Origin: Deltaproteobacteria bacterium
GTDB lineage: Bacteria; Myxococcota_A; UBA9160; JAFDET01
NCBI GenBank assembly: GCA_019310195.1
Contig: JAFDET010000002.1
Location: forward strand, 1 to 54,304
Direction: 5' to 3'
Length of the DNA stretch: 54,304 nt
This document shows, piece after piece, positions 8,004 to 17,247 of the stretch. Position 1 is the stretch's first letter. Every line of letters begins with the position of its first letter. The notes under the pieces were generated by a model. It saw only the letters and a program-made list of their open reading frames with translations. It searched no databases and was not told the DNA's origin. Position numbers and translations under genes: made by a program.

Positions 8004-9625
8004 TGCCGGTCGTGGACTTCGCAAGGCGCCTCGGGCACAACGCCCTGCGCGCGGCCCGCCAGACGGCGGGGCGCCTGGCCCTGCCTCGTGGTGCGGGCTT
8101 CTGGGTCCGGGTGCGCCTGGCGCCGCCGCTGGACGAGCAGCGGCCGCCGGCTATGCCTTTCCAGCGCGAGGCGCCGCTCTCGCTGTTGGACGTGCTGGAG
8201 ATCCTGGAGGCGGCGGCCCAGGACCCGCAGGTGGACGGCGTGCTGCTCCGCTTGGACGGCGCGCCCCACGGCTGGGCCAAGGTGCTGTCGCTGCGGCGCG
8301 CGGTGGAGCGCGTGCGCGAGGCCGGCAAGCCCGTGGCGGCCTGGGGCGAGCGCCTGGGCGCCGAGGACCTGCTGCTGGGCAGCGCCGCCACCCGGCTGTG
8401 GCTGCCCCCGTCCGGCAGCGTGGCGCTGGTCGGATTGCGGGCCGAGTCGGTGTTCGTGCGCGGCCTCCTGGCGCGGCTGGGCGTCGAGGCGGACGTGGTG
8501 CGCGTGGGTGGCTACAAGGCCGCCGGCGAGATGCTCGTGCGCGACAGCCTTTCGCCGGAAGCGCGCGAGCAGACCGAAGCCCTGCTCGACGACCTGTACG
8601 GTGAGCTGGTGGACGGCATCGCGCGGGGGCGCGGTCTGGATCCCCAGGCCGTGCGCGAGCGGATCGACGCGGGGCCTTACACCGCGCCGGCCGCGGCGGA
8701 GGCGGGTCTCATCGACGGCTGCCTCTACCCGGACGAGCTGGAGGAGGCGCTGGAGCGGCTGGCCTCGCCGCCGCCGGAGGATCGCCCGGGGCCGCGCCGC
8801 GTACGGGTGGTCGACGCGCCCTTCTACGGAGCGCTGCGGGCCCGGGATGCGGGCTGGCGTCCGCTGGTGGGCGACTTGCCCAAGGTCGCGTACGTGGTGG
8901 CGACCGGCGCGATTCATCGCGGGCGCGGCTTCTCGGGCATCGGCAGCGACGGGCTGCGCGGACTGCTGGAGAAACTGGCCCGCGACCCGGCCGTGCGCGG
9001 CGTGGTGCTGCGCATCACCTCGCCGGGCGGCGACGGCCTGGCGTCGGACCTGCTGTGGCGCGCCGTGCGCGTGGCGCGCCGCGACAAGCCGGTGGTGGTC
9101 TCCATGGGGGACGTGGCAGCCTCGGGCGGCTACTACGTGGCCGCGGCTGCCGACGCGGTACTGGCCGAGGCGGGCACGCTGACTGGCTCGATCGGCGTCG
9201 TGGGCGGCAAGCTCCACGCCGAGGAGCTGCTCGAGCGGATCGGCGTCACCACCGAGGCGGTGGAGCGCGGCTCCCGGGCGGGGCTGCTGGCCGCCACCCG
9301 GGGCTTCACCCCGGACGAGCGCGCGCTGGTGCGGCGCGAGATGGAGGCGCTCTACACCACCTTTCTCGACCGGGTGGCCGAGGGCCGCGCCATGTCCCGG
9401 CGCAGCGTGGAGAAGCTGGCGGGCGGGCGGGTCTGGAGCGGACTGCGTGCGCGGGAGCTGGGCTTGATCGATGCTCTGGGCGGGCCGCTCGAGGCCCTGG
9501 CCGAGACCCGCCGACGGGCCGGGATCGGTGAGGACGAGCGAGTGCTGCTCGAGATCCATCCGCGGCGGCCGCGCTTCGGAGGGTTGCGCTGGCTCCTGGG
9601 GCTCGGGAGCGAGCGGGCGGGCTGA
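8003..9625 (+). CDS. sppA: Signal peptide peptidase SppA (S49), double-domain type
   Basis: A 540-residue protein. I chose ATG 8003 (TGATG overlap with the VWA gene), although the frame stays open upstream inside that gene. It has two S49 domains, as in the 67-kDa E. coli enzyme. The N-domain carries the catalytic lysine in RVGGYKAAGEMLVRDSLSPE, and the C-domain carries the serine nucleophile in SMGDVAASGGYYVA. SppA degrades cleaved signal peptides and membrane-protein fragments. No clear N-terminal membrane anchor is seen, unlike the classical enzyme, so the true start or localisation may differ. It is part of the 2917-12038 plus-strand series. Confidence 0.9.
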   Translation: MPVVDFARRLGHNALRAARQTAGRLALPRGAGFWVRVRLAPPLDEQRPPAMPFQREAPLSLLDVLEILEAAAQDPQVDGVLLRLDGAPHGWAKVLSLRRAVERVREAGKPVAAWGERLGAEDLLLGSAATRLWLPPSGSVALVGLRAESVFVRGLLARLGVEADVVRVGGYKAAGEMLVRDSLSPEAREQTEALLDDLYGELVDGIARGRGLDPQAVRERIDAGPYTAPAAAEAGLIDGCLYPDELEEALERLASPPPEDRPGPRRVRVVDAPFYGALRARDAGWRPLVGDLPKVAYVVATGAIHRGRGFSGIGSDGLRGLLEKLARDPAVRGVVLRITSPGGDGLASDLLWRAVRVARRDKPVVVSMGDVAASGGYYVAAAADAVLAEAGTLTGSIGVVGGKLHAEELLERIGVTTEAVERGSRAGLLAATRGFTPDERALVRREMEALYTTFLDRVAEGRAMSRRSVEKLAGGRVWSGLRARELGLIDALGGPLEALAETRRRAGIGEDERVLLEIHPRRPRFGGLRWLLGLGSERAG

Positions 9626-9626
9626 G

Positions 9627-10271
9627 GTGGGGCGCCGGCTCAATCACGACATCCCGGGCTCGGACCGCCGCGTCACGGCCGAGCAGGTGGAGGAGAAGGG
9701 CTGGCCGGCCTTGTTCGGTCCCGCACTGGCGTCGGCCCCGCTGGTGGTGGAGATCGGCTTCGGGCGCGGCGAGTTCCTGGTGGACCTGGCGACCCAGGCG
9801 CCGGACGTGGCGCACCTGGGCGTCGAGTACTCGACCAAACGCGCCCTGAAGCTGGCCCGCCGCGTCGCGCGCCTCCCCTTGGAGAACCTGCGGCTGCTCC
9901 GCGCCCGCGGAGAGAGCGTGGTCGAAGACCTGCTCTGCGCGACCTCGGTGGCGACCTTCTGGATCAACTTTCCCGACCCCTGGCCCAAGAAGCGCCACCT
10001 CCGCCGACGGCTGATCCAGCCGCGGCTGGTGGCGCTGCTGGCGAATCGTCTGATCCCCGGCGGCAGCCTCCACGTGGCCACCGACCACGAGGGATACGCG
10101 GAGCAGATCGACGCCGTGTTGGCGGCGGAGCCGCAGCTCGACAATGTGTACGCCCCCGATCCGTGGCGGTCCCAGGTGTCCGAGCGGCTGCCGACGGCCT
10201 ATGAGCTGGAGTGGCGCGCCGAGGGACGCCCGCTCCACTTCTGGCACTACTGCCGGCGGGAGCAGCCGTGA
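9627..10271 (+). CDS. trmB: tRNA (guanine-N7-)-methyltransferase
   Basis: A 214-residue protein; GTG 9627 lies one base after the sppA stop. It methylates N7 of G46 in tRNA using S-adenosylmethionine. The SAM-binding segment is LVVEIGFGRGEFLVDLA near residue 40. The family signature INFPDPWPKKRHLRRRL near residue 113 supplies the catalytic aspartate and RNA-binding basic residues, and the C-terminal T-x-Y-E-x(2) element is present as PTAYELEW. Length and motif order are normal. The stop overlaps the rlmN start (GTGA), so the two RNA-modification genes are coupled. Confidence 0.95.
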   Translation: MGRRLNHDIPGSDRRVTAEQVEEKGWPALFGPALASAPLVVEIGFGRGEFLVDLATQAPDVAHLGVEYSTKRALKLARRVARLPLENLRLLRARGESVVEDLLCATSVATFWINFPDPWPKKRHLRRRLIQPRLVALLANRLIPGGSLHVATDHEGYAEQIDAVLAAEPQLDNVYAPDPWRSQVSERLPTAYELEWRAEGRPLHFWHYCRREQP

Positions 10272-11362
10272 GCGACACCCGTCCCCAGCTGAAGGACCTG
10301 ACGCTGGACGCGCTGCGCGCGCACCTGGCCAAGTGCGGGGATGCGCCGTGGCGCGCCGACCAGATCGCGGCCTGGGTCTACACGCGGGGCGTCGAGGACC
10401 CCGCGGCGATGACCGATCTGTCCGCCGACCTGCGTGCGCGCCTGGCCGCTGACTGGCGTTGGCGGGCGCTGGAGGTGGAGGCGGTGGAGCGTTCCGCCGA
10501 CGGCACCCGCAAGGCCCGCCTGGCCGCCGCCGACGGCGAGATCGTGGAGGCGGTACTGATTCCGGAGGCGCGGCGCACGACCCTGTGCGTCTCCACCCAG
10601 GTGGGCTGCCCTCTGGCGTGCTCGTTCTGCGCCACCGGTGCGCTGGGCTTCCGGCGCAACCTGTCCACGGCCGAGATCATCGACCAGGTGATGCGCATGC
10701 GGGAGCTGCTTCCCGAGGATCGCCAGATCACCAACGTGGTGTTCATGGGAATGGGCGAGCCGCTTCTCAACCTGCCGCACGTGCTCTCCGCGGTGGAGCT
10801 GCTGCTGCACCCCAAGGCCTTCGCCTTCGCGCCGCGGCGCGTGACGGTCTCCACGGCGGGCGTCGTTCCCAAGATCGCGCCGCTGCTGGAGGCGGCGCCG
10901 GTCAACCTGGCCGTGTCGCTGCACGCCACCACGGATGCGGTACGCGACGTCCTCGTACCCCTGAACCGCCGCTTCCCCCTGGAGCTGCTCATGGAGACGT
11001 TGCGGGGCCTGCCCCGGCTGGGGCCGCGGCGGCCGATCTTTTTTGAGTACACGCTGATCCGGAATGTGAACGACGCCCCGGAGGATGCGCGCCGGTTGGT
11101 GCGGCTGCTGCGCGGGCTGCCCTCCAAGGTCAATGCCATCCCCATGAACCCGCACCCGGGGTCTCCCTACCGCCCGCCCGAGCCCGCGGTGGCGGAGCGC
11201 TTCCTCGCCGAGCTGGCTTCCCGCGGCGTTCGCGTCACCCTGCGCAGGCCACGCGGCTCGGACATCGCCGCCGCCTGCGGCCAGCTCGCGGCCCGGGCGT
11301 CTGGCAGCCGCTTCGTCAAGCCTCCGCTGCGCTCGGCCGAAAACCCCGCCGGGGGAGTCTAG
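10268..11362 (+). CDS. rlmN: Dual-specificity RNA methyltransferase RlmN (radical SAM)
   Basis: A 364-residue protein with start GTG 10268, overlapping the trmB stop. It methylates C2 of A2503 in 23S rRNA and A37 in some tRNAs. The radical-SAM cysteines are in CPLACSFCATG (CxxxCxxC), followed by the GMGEPLLN motif. The second catalytic cysteine, which forms the RNA adduct, is in RGSDIAAACGQLA near the C-terminus. All of these are intact. The position next to trmB suggests a small RNA-modification cassette inside an otherwise envelope-centred operon. Confidence 0.96.
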   Translation: MSDTRPQLKDLTLDALRAHLAKCGDAPWRADQIAAWVYTRGVEDPAAMTDLSADLRARLAADWRWRALEVEAVERSADGTRKARLAAADGEIVEAVLIPEARRTTLCVSTQVGCPLACSFCATGALGFRRNLSTAEIIDQVMRMRELLPEDRQITNVVFMGMGEPLLNLPHVLSAVELLLHPKAFAFAPRRVTVSTAGVVPKIAPLLEAAPVNLAVSLHATTDAVRDVLVPLNRRFPLELLMETLRGLPRLGPRRPIFFEYTLIRNVNDAPEDARRLVRLLRGLPSKVNAIPMNPHPGSPYRPPEPAVAERFLAELASRGVRVTLRRPRGSDIAAACGQLAARASGSRFVKPPLRSAENPAGGV

Positions 11363-11366
11363 GCAG

Positions 11367-12038
11367 GTGCTGTACGTCGTCGGGGACATTCACGGCCAGC
11401 GGGCCAAGCTCGAGGACCTGCTCGAGCGCCTGCCCCTGGAGCCCGCGGACCGCCTGGTCTTCCTGGGGGACTACGTGGATCGCGGGCCCGAGTCGCGGGG
11501 GGTCGTGGACCGCCTGATCGAGTTCTCGGCCGAGCGCGAGTGCATCTTCCTGATCGGCAACCACGAGTCCATGTTCCTGGACTTCCTGGGCTGGAACGGG
11601 CCCGCCTACTTCGGCGGCGACGCCTTCCTGATGAACGGTGGCGACCGCACCCTGGCCAGCTACGGCTTCTTCGACGCCCCGGAGCAGGGCTTCGCGCTGC
11701 CCAAGGACCACGAGGACTTCTACCGGAACCTGCGGCTGCACTGCCGCATGGGCGACTACCTGTTCGTCCACGCGGGCCTCTCGGCGCGCTGGTGCGACGA
11801 GACCGACCTGAGTTACGTGCTGCGCCGCTCGCGCACCGAGGACTTCCTGTGGTCGCGCTCCATGGGCGACCTCCCGCACCGCCTGGGCGTGACCGTGATC
11901 TACGGCCACACGCCGAGCCCCGACTTCCAGGTGCGCTGGAACATCCCCTTCAGCATCGGCATCGACACCGGCGCCACCTACGGCGGCCCGCTCACCGCGA
12001 TCCGCCTGCCCGACGAGACGCTCTTTCAATCCAGCTGA
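11367..12038 (+). CDS. PPP-family serine/threonine protein phosphatase (ApaH/PrpE-like)
   Basis: A 223-residue calcineurin-like phosphatase starting GTG 11367, four bases after rlmN. The three PPP signatures are present: GDIHG near residue 6, GDYVDRG near 35, and GNHE near 66, with a later histidine in VHAGLS and YGHTPSP. These bind two metal ions. The short length matches bacterial single-domain protein phosphatases or diadenosine-tetraphosphatases. The next gene encodes a large protein with a Ser/Thr-kinase domain, so opposing action on common targets is possible, but this rests only on adjacency. Confidence 0.88.
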   Translation: MLYVVGDIHGQRAKLEDLLERLPLEPADRLVFLGDYVDRGPESRGVVDRLIEFSAERECIFLIGNHESMFLDFLGWNGPAYFGGDAFLMNGGDRTLASYGFFDAPEQGFALPKDHEDFYRNLRLHCRMGDYLFVHAGLSARWCDETDLSYVLRRSRTEDFLWSRSMGDLPHRLGVTVIYGHTPSPDFQVRWNIPFSIGIDTGATYGGPLTAIRLPDETLFQSS

Positions 12039-12042
12039 GTTT

Positions 12043-12066
12043 GCTCGCCTTCGGCTCGCTGCGCGC
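12043..12066. repeat. 24-bp intergenic repeat copy 1
   Basis: This 24-base sequence just after the phosphatase stop recurs at 44059-44082 with one mismatch. It contains GCCTTCGGC, a tiny TTC-loop hairpin, inside alternating GCTCGC blocks. It may be a dispersed intergenic element or convergent low-complexity GC sequence. Confidence 0.35.
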
Positions 12067-12156
12067 GCCGCTCGCTCTCCGGTGCCTGGCCCCACGCCGA
12101 GGGCGGTGCTTGCGGGCGGGGGGCGAGAGCCGTCGAGTCGGCTGAGCCGCCAGGGT

Positions 12157-12173
12157 CCGGGGACACACCCCGG
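12157..12173 (+). terminator. Hairpin, possible terminator after the phosphatase gene
   Basis: CCGGGG (12157-12162), an ACACA loop and CCCCGG (12168-12173) form a perfect six-base stem, followed by CGTTTCC. The tail is only weakly T-rich. The position between the phosphatase operon and the promoter-like site of the next gene fits a terminator. Confidence 0.45.
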
Positions 12174-12187
12174 CGTTTCCGACACCG

Positions 12188-12196
12188 TGATAGAAT
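12188..12196 (+). promoter_or_regulatory. Extended -10 promoter element for the giant kinase gene
   Basis: TGATAGAAT (12188-12196) is an extended -10 (TG-n-TAGAAT). No good -35 is visible upstream, as is common for extended -10 promoters. Transcription would start near 12203, about 20 bases before the GTG start, leaving room for the GGAGG site at 12215-12219. Confidence 0.5.
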
Positions 12197-12223
12197 GCGC
12201 CCTTCGTCGGGATCGGAGGCCTC

Positions 12224-15200
12224 GTGAACTGTCCCTCGTGCGATCGTCCGAATGCCGGGGATGCGGCCTTCTGCAACGGCTGTGGGAGTCGGTTGGCCCG
12301 GACCTGCGCGGGCTGCAGTCGGGAGAACCCGCCGGACGCGTCCTTCTGCGCCGGCTGCGGGCAGAAGCTCGCCGGGACCTCGGACGCGGCGCCCGCCGAG
12401 TCCGCGACGGCGCCGCCCGCTGCCGCGTCCGCGCCCACCAGCGCCTCGGGCCTCTCTTTCGCGAGAGGCCGCTACGTGGTGCAGCGCATGCTGGGCGAGG
12501 GCGGCAAGAAGCGCGTCTACCTGGCCCACGACGGCAGCCTGGGGCGCGACGTGGCGGTGTCGGTGCTCAAGACGGAGGGGCTCGACGAGTCGGGTCAGGT
12601 GCGGGTGCGCCACGAGGCCGAGGCCATGGGGCGCCTCGGGGATCACCCCAACGTGGTCACCGTCTTCGACATCGGCGACGAGGACGGAGCGGTCTTCCTG
12701 GTGAGCGAGTACATGGCCGGTGGCGACGTCGAGGGAATGCTCGCCGGCGCCGACGGGGGGCGCCTGGCCTTCCGCGACGCGATCCGCATCGGCGCCGAGA
12801 TCTGCCATGCACTGGAGCACGCACACCGCAACGACATCGTGCATCGCGACCTGAAGCCGGGAAACATCTGGCTGCGCCAGGACGGCAGCGCGGCGCTGGG
12901 GGACTTCGGACTGGCGCTCTTCGAGCAGCGCACACGCATCACCCAGGAGGGCATGATGGTGGGCACGGTGGCCTACATGCCGCCCGAGCAGGCGCTGGGC
13001 CGCAAGCCCGACGCGCGCAGCGACCTCTATGCCCTGGGCGCCACCCTCTACGAGATGGTGGCGGGCAGCCCGCCCTTCGCCGGCGACGACGCGGTGGCGA
13101 TCATCTCCCAGCACATCAACACCCCGCCGGTGGCGCCCTCCTGGCACAACGCCGACGTCCCCAAGCCGCTGGACGATCTGATCCTGTCGTTGCTGTCCAA
13201 GGATCCCGCCCAGCGCCCCGCCGACGCGGCGACGGCCCGCGGTGCGCTGGAAGCGATCCAGAACGTCTCCAGCGTGACGGCTGCGCCGGCCGCCGGCGAC
13301 GTCAACCCGCTGGACCGGCTCGCCAGCGGCGTCTTCGTGGGCCGTGAGCGCGAGGTGCAAGAGCTGCGCGCCGGCGCCGATGCCGCGCTCTCCGGCCAGG
13401 GGCGCATCCTGTTGCTGGTGGGCGAGCCGGGCATCGGGAAGACCCGCACCTCCGAGGAGCTGGCCACCTACGCCAGCCTGCGCGGCGCCCAGGTGCTCTG
13501 GGGGCGCTGCTACGAGGGCGAGGGCGCGCCCACCTACTGGCCCTGGGTGCAGCTCGTCCGCAGCTACGTGCGCGAGCGCGATCCGGCGGCGCTGCTCTCG
13601 GAAATGGGCGGCGGCGCGCCGGTCATCGCGGACGTGGTCTCCGAGGTGCGCGAGCGGCTGCCGGGACTCCAGCCCGCGGCGCCGCTGGCGGCCGACGAGG
13701 CGCGCTTCCGCCTCTTCGACAGCCTCACCAACTTCTTCAAGAACGCGGCTCGGGAGCAACCGCTGGTCCTGATCCTGGACGACCTGCACTGGGCCGACAA
13801 GCCGTCGCTCCTGCTGATGCAGTTCCTGGCGCGGGAGCTGGCGGGAACGCGCATCCTGCTGATCGGCACCTACCGCGATGTGGAGCTGGGCCGGCGTCAC
13901 CCCCTGGCCGAGACCCTGGCGGATCTGGCGCAGCTGCAGCTCTCCACCCGGGTGCTGCTGCGCGGCCTCGAGGAGGCCGACGTCTCGCGCTTCATCGAGC
14001 TCAGCGCCGGGAAGTCCGCGGCCGAGTCCCTGGTCTCGGCGGTCTACCGCGAGACCGAGGGCAACCCGTTCTTCGTGAACGAGGTGGTGCGCCTGCTGGC
14101 CTCCGAGGGACGCCTGGACGATCCCAAGACCTCCGGCACGTGGAGCGTGGAGATTCCCCAGGGCATCCGCGAGGCCGTCGGTCGGCGCCTCAACCAGCTC
14201 AGCGAGGAGTGCAACGATGCGCTCAGCGTGGCGTCGGTGATCGGCCGCGAGTTCGACCTCTCGCTGCTCGAGCCGCTGGCGGGCCTGGACGCAGACCGCC
14301 TGGGCGAGGTTCTGGACGAGGCGCTCGGCGCCCGGGTGATCCAGGAGATGCCCGAATCGCCGGGCCGCTACCGCTTCTCCCACGCGCTTGTGCGCGAGAC
14401 CCTCCAGGACGAGCTCAACACAACCCGCCGCGTGCGCCTGCACCGGAAGATCGGCGAGGTGCTGGAGTCGCTGCACGCCGATCGCGAGGGCTCGCAGCTG
14501 GCGGCGCTGGCGTATCACTTTGCCGAGGGTGCCCACGCGGGTGGCGACGTCGGCAAGGCAGTGGAGTACGCCACCCGGGCCGGACACCGCGCAACCCAGC
14601 TCATGGCCCACGAGGACGCCATCCCTCACTACGAGCGCGCCCTCCAGATGCTGGAGCTGCAAGGCGACGGCGATGACCAGCAGCACTGCGACCTGTTGAT
14701 CGCCCTGGGCTGGGCCCAGCACTACGCCGGCGACGTGGAGCAGGCGCTGGCCGTCCTGGAGCGCGCGATTCCCATCGCCCGCCGGCTGGGTGACACGCGC
14801 CGCTTCGCCCTGGTTGCGGCGAGCTTCGGCTTCGCCGAGTTCGCGCGAAACCTGGGTGAGCCGCACGCCGGCGCCGTGGTCCTGTTGGAGGAGGCCCGCG
14901 AAAAGCTGGGCGATGACGACTGCGTGCACCGTGTGCAGGTGCTGACTCAGCTCGGCAACCAGATGGCCCTGGGCGAGACCGCGGACCAGGGCTGCGCCTA
15001 CTACGAGGAGGCGCTGGACGTGGCGCGGCGCGTGGGCGACCCGAGTCATCTTCTGGAGGCGTGCTTCGCGATGATCTTCGCCCTCTGGCGCCCCGAGGAC
15101 CTGGAGCGTCGCGGCGCCGTCGCCGACGAGCTGCTCGCGCTTGCGGAGGCCTCGGGGGAGACCGACAAGACCATCCTGGCGCGAAACCAGCGCTTCAATC

Positions 15201-16642
15201 ACTTCTTCGTGATGGGAGACATGCAGGCCTGCCGGCGCGAGCAGGCGGCGGTGGAGGCGCTGGTGCCGCGCACCCAGAACGCGCGCGCCATCTACTGGTA
15301 CCACCTCCACAACTCCAGCCTGAAGCTCGTCGCGGGCGAACTGGACGAGGGCGAGCGGCTCGCGGGCTTCGCCCTGGCCTACGGCACGCGGGTCTGGGCC
15401 GACGTGGCGCTCCAGATGTACGGCGCCAGCATCGCTTTCATCCGCTTCTTCCAGGGCCGCCTGGAGGAGCTGGCTGCGGTGCTCGACGCGGGCATGCAGC
15501 AGCATCCGCAGCCCGTCTGGCGCGCAGCCGCCGCCTGGGCCCACGCCGAGCTGGGGCACGCCGAGATCGCCCGCGAGCAGCTCGACTTCTTCCTGGCCGA
15601 CGACTTCGCGGCCATGCCCCCCGATGGCAACTGGCCCGCCGGAATCAGCCTGCTGGCCCAGGCCGCCCATCGCCTGGGCGCGACGGATGCGGCCCAGCGT
15701 CTGTACGAGCTGCTGCTTCCGTACGCCGAGCTGCAGATCACGGCCGGCGCTGCCGCCTCCTCGCGCGGTCCCGGGCACTACGGCCTGGGCCTGCTCGCCC
15801 GGATCCTCGGCCGCGTGGACGACGCGGTTGGACACCTGGAGCGTGCCCTGGAGCTGAGCGCGGAGTGGGGCCTGCGCCCGTTCCAGATCGTGGGCAGCCT
15901 GGCGTTGGCAGAGATCCTCGTCGAGCGGCAGGGCGAAGGCGATCAGGACCGGGCCCTCCAGCTCCTGAACGACGCCATGGATGCCGCCCGGGACATGGGC
16001 TCTGCCCACTTCGTGGAGCGCGCGCTGGCCACGAAGCTGGAGGTGCAGGGCATCGATGCCTCCCAGACCCACCGCTCCATCTACTCGGTGGCGCACTCCG
16101 TCCAGTCCGGCCGTCCGGACTTCGGCAAGCACGCGGCGGCGGACGGCACCGTGACGCTCATGTTCAGCGACATGCAGGGCTTCACCTCCATGACCGAGCG
16201 GCTGGGCGACGAGGCCGCGCACCGGGTCATCCAGACCCACAACCGCATCCTGCGCGAGCAGGTGGCGGCCCACGAGGGGCGTGAGGTCGACTCCCAGGGC
16301 GACGGCTTCCTGCTGGCCTTCCCGTCGGCGCGCGACGGTGTGCGCGCCGCGGTGGCGATGCAGCGCGCCTTCGCCGCCTATCGCGAGCAGGGCTCCGTCG
16401 AGCCGATTCGCATCCGCATCGGCCTCCACACCGGCCAGGCGATCCGGGACGCCGACAAGTTCTTCGGACGCACGGTGATCCTGGCCTGTCGCATCGCCGA
16501 CCAGGCCCAGGCCGGAGAGATTCTGGTCTCCGAGGACGTGCAGGCTGCCGTCGGCGACGGCTTCCCCCTCGGCGACTCCCGCGAGCTGACCCTGAAGGGC
16601 TTCTCGGGGACGCACCGGGCTCACCCGATCGGATGGGCCTAG
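12224..16642 (+). CDS. Zinc-ribbon / Ser-Thr kinase-like / AAA ATPase / TPR / adenylate-cyclase-like giant regulator
   Basis: A 1472-residue protein, start GTG 12224 behind GGAGG. Order of parts: two CxxC zinc ribbons (residues 2-48); a kinase domain (about 84-345) with HRD aspartate 209 and DFG aspartate 227; an AAA/STAND ATPase with VGEPGIGKT near 400 and LILDDLHWAD near 520; a long helical TPR-like region (about 760-1290); and a C-terminal class III cyclase fold (about 1306-1472). The kinase glycine loop reads GEGGKKRV and the VAxK lysine is serine (VAVS, 110-113). The cyclase domain keeps FSDMQGFT but has VDSQGDGF and VILACR where active enzymes usually have Lys and Asn. Catalysis by either end is therefore doubtful; a signal-integrating role is more likely. 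Confidence 0.9.
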   Translation: MNCPSCDRPNAGDAAFCNGCGSRLARTCAGCSRENPPDASFCAGCGQKLAGTSDAAPAESATAPPAAASAPTSASGLSFARGRYVVQRMLGEGGKKRVYLAHDGSLGRDVAVSVLKTEGLDESGQVRVRHEAEAMGRLGDHPNVVTVFDIGDEDGAVFLVSEYMAGGDVEGMLAGADGGRLAFRDAIRIGAEICHALEHAHRNDIVHRDLKPGNIWLRQDGSAALGDFGLALFEQRTRITQEGMMVGTVAYMPPEQALGRKPDARSDLYALGATLYEMVAGSPPFAGDDAVAIISQHINTPPVAPSWHNADVPKPLDDLILSLLSKDPAQRPADAATARGALEAIQNVSSVTAAPAAGDVNPLDRLASGVFVGREREVQELRAGADAALSGQGRILLLVGEPGIGKTRTSEELATYASLRGAQVLWGRCYEGEGAPTYWPWVQLVRSYVRERDPAALLSEMGGGAPVIADVVSEVRERLPGLQPAAPLAADEARFRLFDSLTNFFKNAAREQPLVLILDDLHWADKPSLLLMQFLARELAGTRILLIGTYRDVELGRRHPLAETLADLAQLQLSTRVLLRGLEEADVSRFIELSAGKSAAESLVSAVYRETEGNPFFVNEVVRLLASEGRLDDPKTSGTWSVEIPQGIREAVGRRLNQLSEECNDALSVASVIGREFDLSLLEPLAGLDADRLGEVLDEALGARVIQEMPESPGRYRFSHALVRETLQDELNTTRRVRLHRKIGEVLESLHADREGSQLAALAYHFAEGAHAGGDVGKAVEYATRAGHRATQLMAHEDAIPHYERALQMLELQGDGDDQQHCDLLIALGWAQHYAGDVEQALAVLERAIPIARRLGDTRRFALVAASFGFAEFARNLGEPHAGAVVLLEEAREKLGDDDCVHRVQVLTQLGNQMALGETADQGCAYYEEALDVARRVGDPSHLLEACFAMIFALWRPEDLERRGAVADELLALAEASGETDKTILARNQRFNHFFVMGDMQACRREQAAVEALVPRTQNARAIYWYHLHNSSLKLVAGELDEGERLAGFALAYGTRVWADVALQMYGASIAFIRFFQGRLEELAAVLDAGMQQHPQPVWRAAAAWAHAELGHAEIAREQLDFFLADDFAAMPPDGNWPAGISLLAQAAHRLGATDAAQRLYELLLPYAELQITAGAAASSRGPGHYGLGLLARILGRVDDAVGHLERALELSAEWGLRPFQIVGSLALAEILVERQGEGDQDRALQLLNDAMDAARDMGSAHFVERALATKLEVQGIDASQTHRSIYSVAHSVQSGRPDFGKHAAADGTVTLMFSDMQGFTSMTERLGDEAAHRVIQTHNRILREQVAAHEGREVDSQGDGFLLAFPSARDGVRAAVAMQRAFAAYREQGSVEPIRIRIGLHTGQAIRDADKFFGRTVILACRIADQAQAGEILVSEDVQAAVGDGFPLGDSRELTLKGFSGTHRAHPIGWA

Positions 16643-16680
16643 CGCTCACTTCACCAGCGGCCGCGAACCTTCGCGCCGCC

Positions 16681-17175
16681 TCAGCCCAGGCTCAACCCGC
16701 AGTCGCCGCATTCGAGCGCATCGGCGGAGAGCGCCGCACCGCAGGCCGGACAGTCCTCCACCTCACCCTCCTCCAGGGCCTCCGACTCCTCGGGAACCAG
16801 CTGGGCGGCGATGGAGGCGTCGAGCTCTCGTGCGAGCTCGAGGTCCTCGCTTCGCACGTAGAGTCCGAAGAGCTGGGCAATGTCGCCGAAGATGTCGGCG
16901 CGCTGTCCCTCGGGCGCGTCCTCCGCCCGGGCGCGCTCCACGCGCAGGGTCACGCCCCTCTCCTGGAGGCCCTGTGCCAGCGCCTCCATCCAGGCCACCG
17001 GCGCCACGCGCACGCACTCCAGCTCGGAGGCCGGCGGAAAATCCGCGAGCGTCTCCTCGGCAAGCGCCGCGTTTGCATGCACAAGCGGAACCCGGCAGTC
17101 GGCGCACACCTCGGCGTCGGGGCGGTACTCGACCCGGCACTCGGGGCAGATCTTGAACTGCGGCGGCGCGGACAC
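16681..17175 (-). CDS. Double zinc-ribbon protein with DUF2007-like middle domain
   Basis: A 164-residue protein starting GTG 17175; the start is uncertain since no ribosome site stands out. An N-terminal ribbon (CPECRVEYRPDAEVCADC) and a C-terminal ribbon (CPACGAALSADALECGDC) flank a region of about 90 residues resembling DUF2007 (hydrophobic strand-helix with LYVRSEDLELARELD near the end). DUF2007 proteins are small putative signal-transducing proteins, so a regulatory or protein-binding role is inferred. It converges on the giant kinase gene with a 38-bp gap and diverges from the lipoprotein gene at 17281. Confidence 0.75.
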   Translation of the reverse strand: MSAPPQFKICPECRVEYRPDAEVCADCRVPLVHANAALAEETLADFPPASELECVRVAPVAWMEALAQGLQERGVTLRVERARAEDAPEGQRADIFGDIAQLFGLYVRSEDLELARELDASIAAQLVPEESEALEEGEVEDCPACGAALSADALECGDCGLSLG

Positions 17176-17247
17176 GGCCGGACGGTAGCAGGCAGTCGGG
17201 CTCCCTTCTGCATGCAGTCGGGATCGGGTACACCCGCCGCAGCCATG

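Noticed and set aside
12026..16624. A 4.6-kb open frame on the minus strand opposite the giant kinase gene (about 1532 codons)
   Set aside because: It mirrors the codon positions of a confidently identified multi-domain gene; in very GC-rich DNA the antisense frame rarely meets stops. Its composition (Gly/Arg/His/Val-rich, no motifs) is typical of such shadows.
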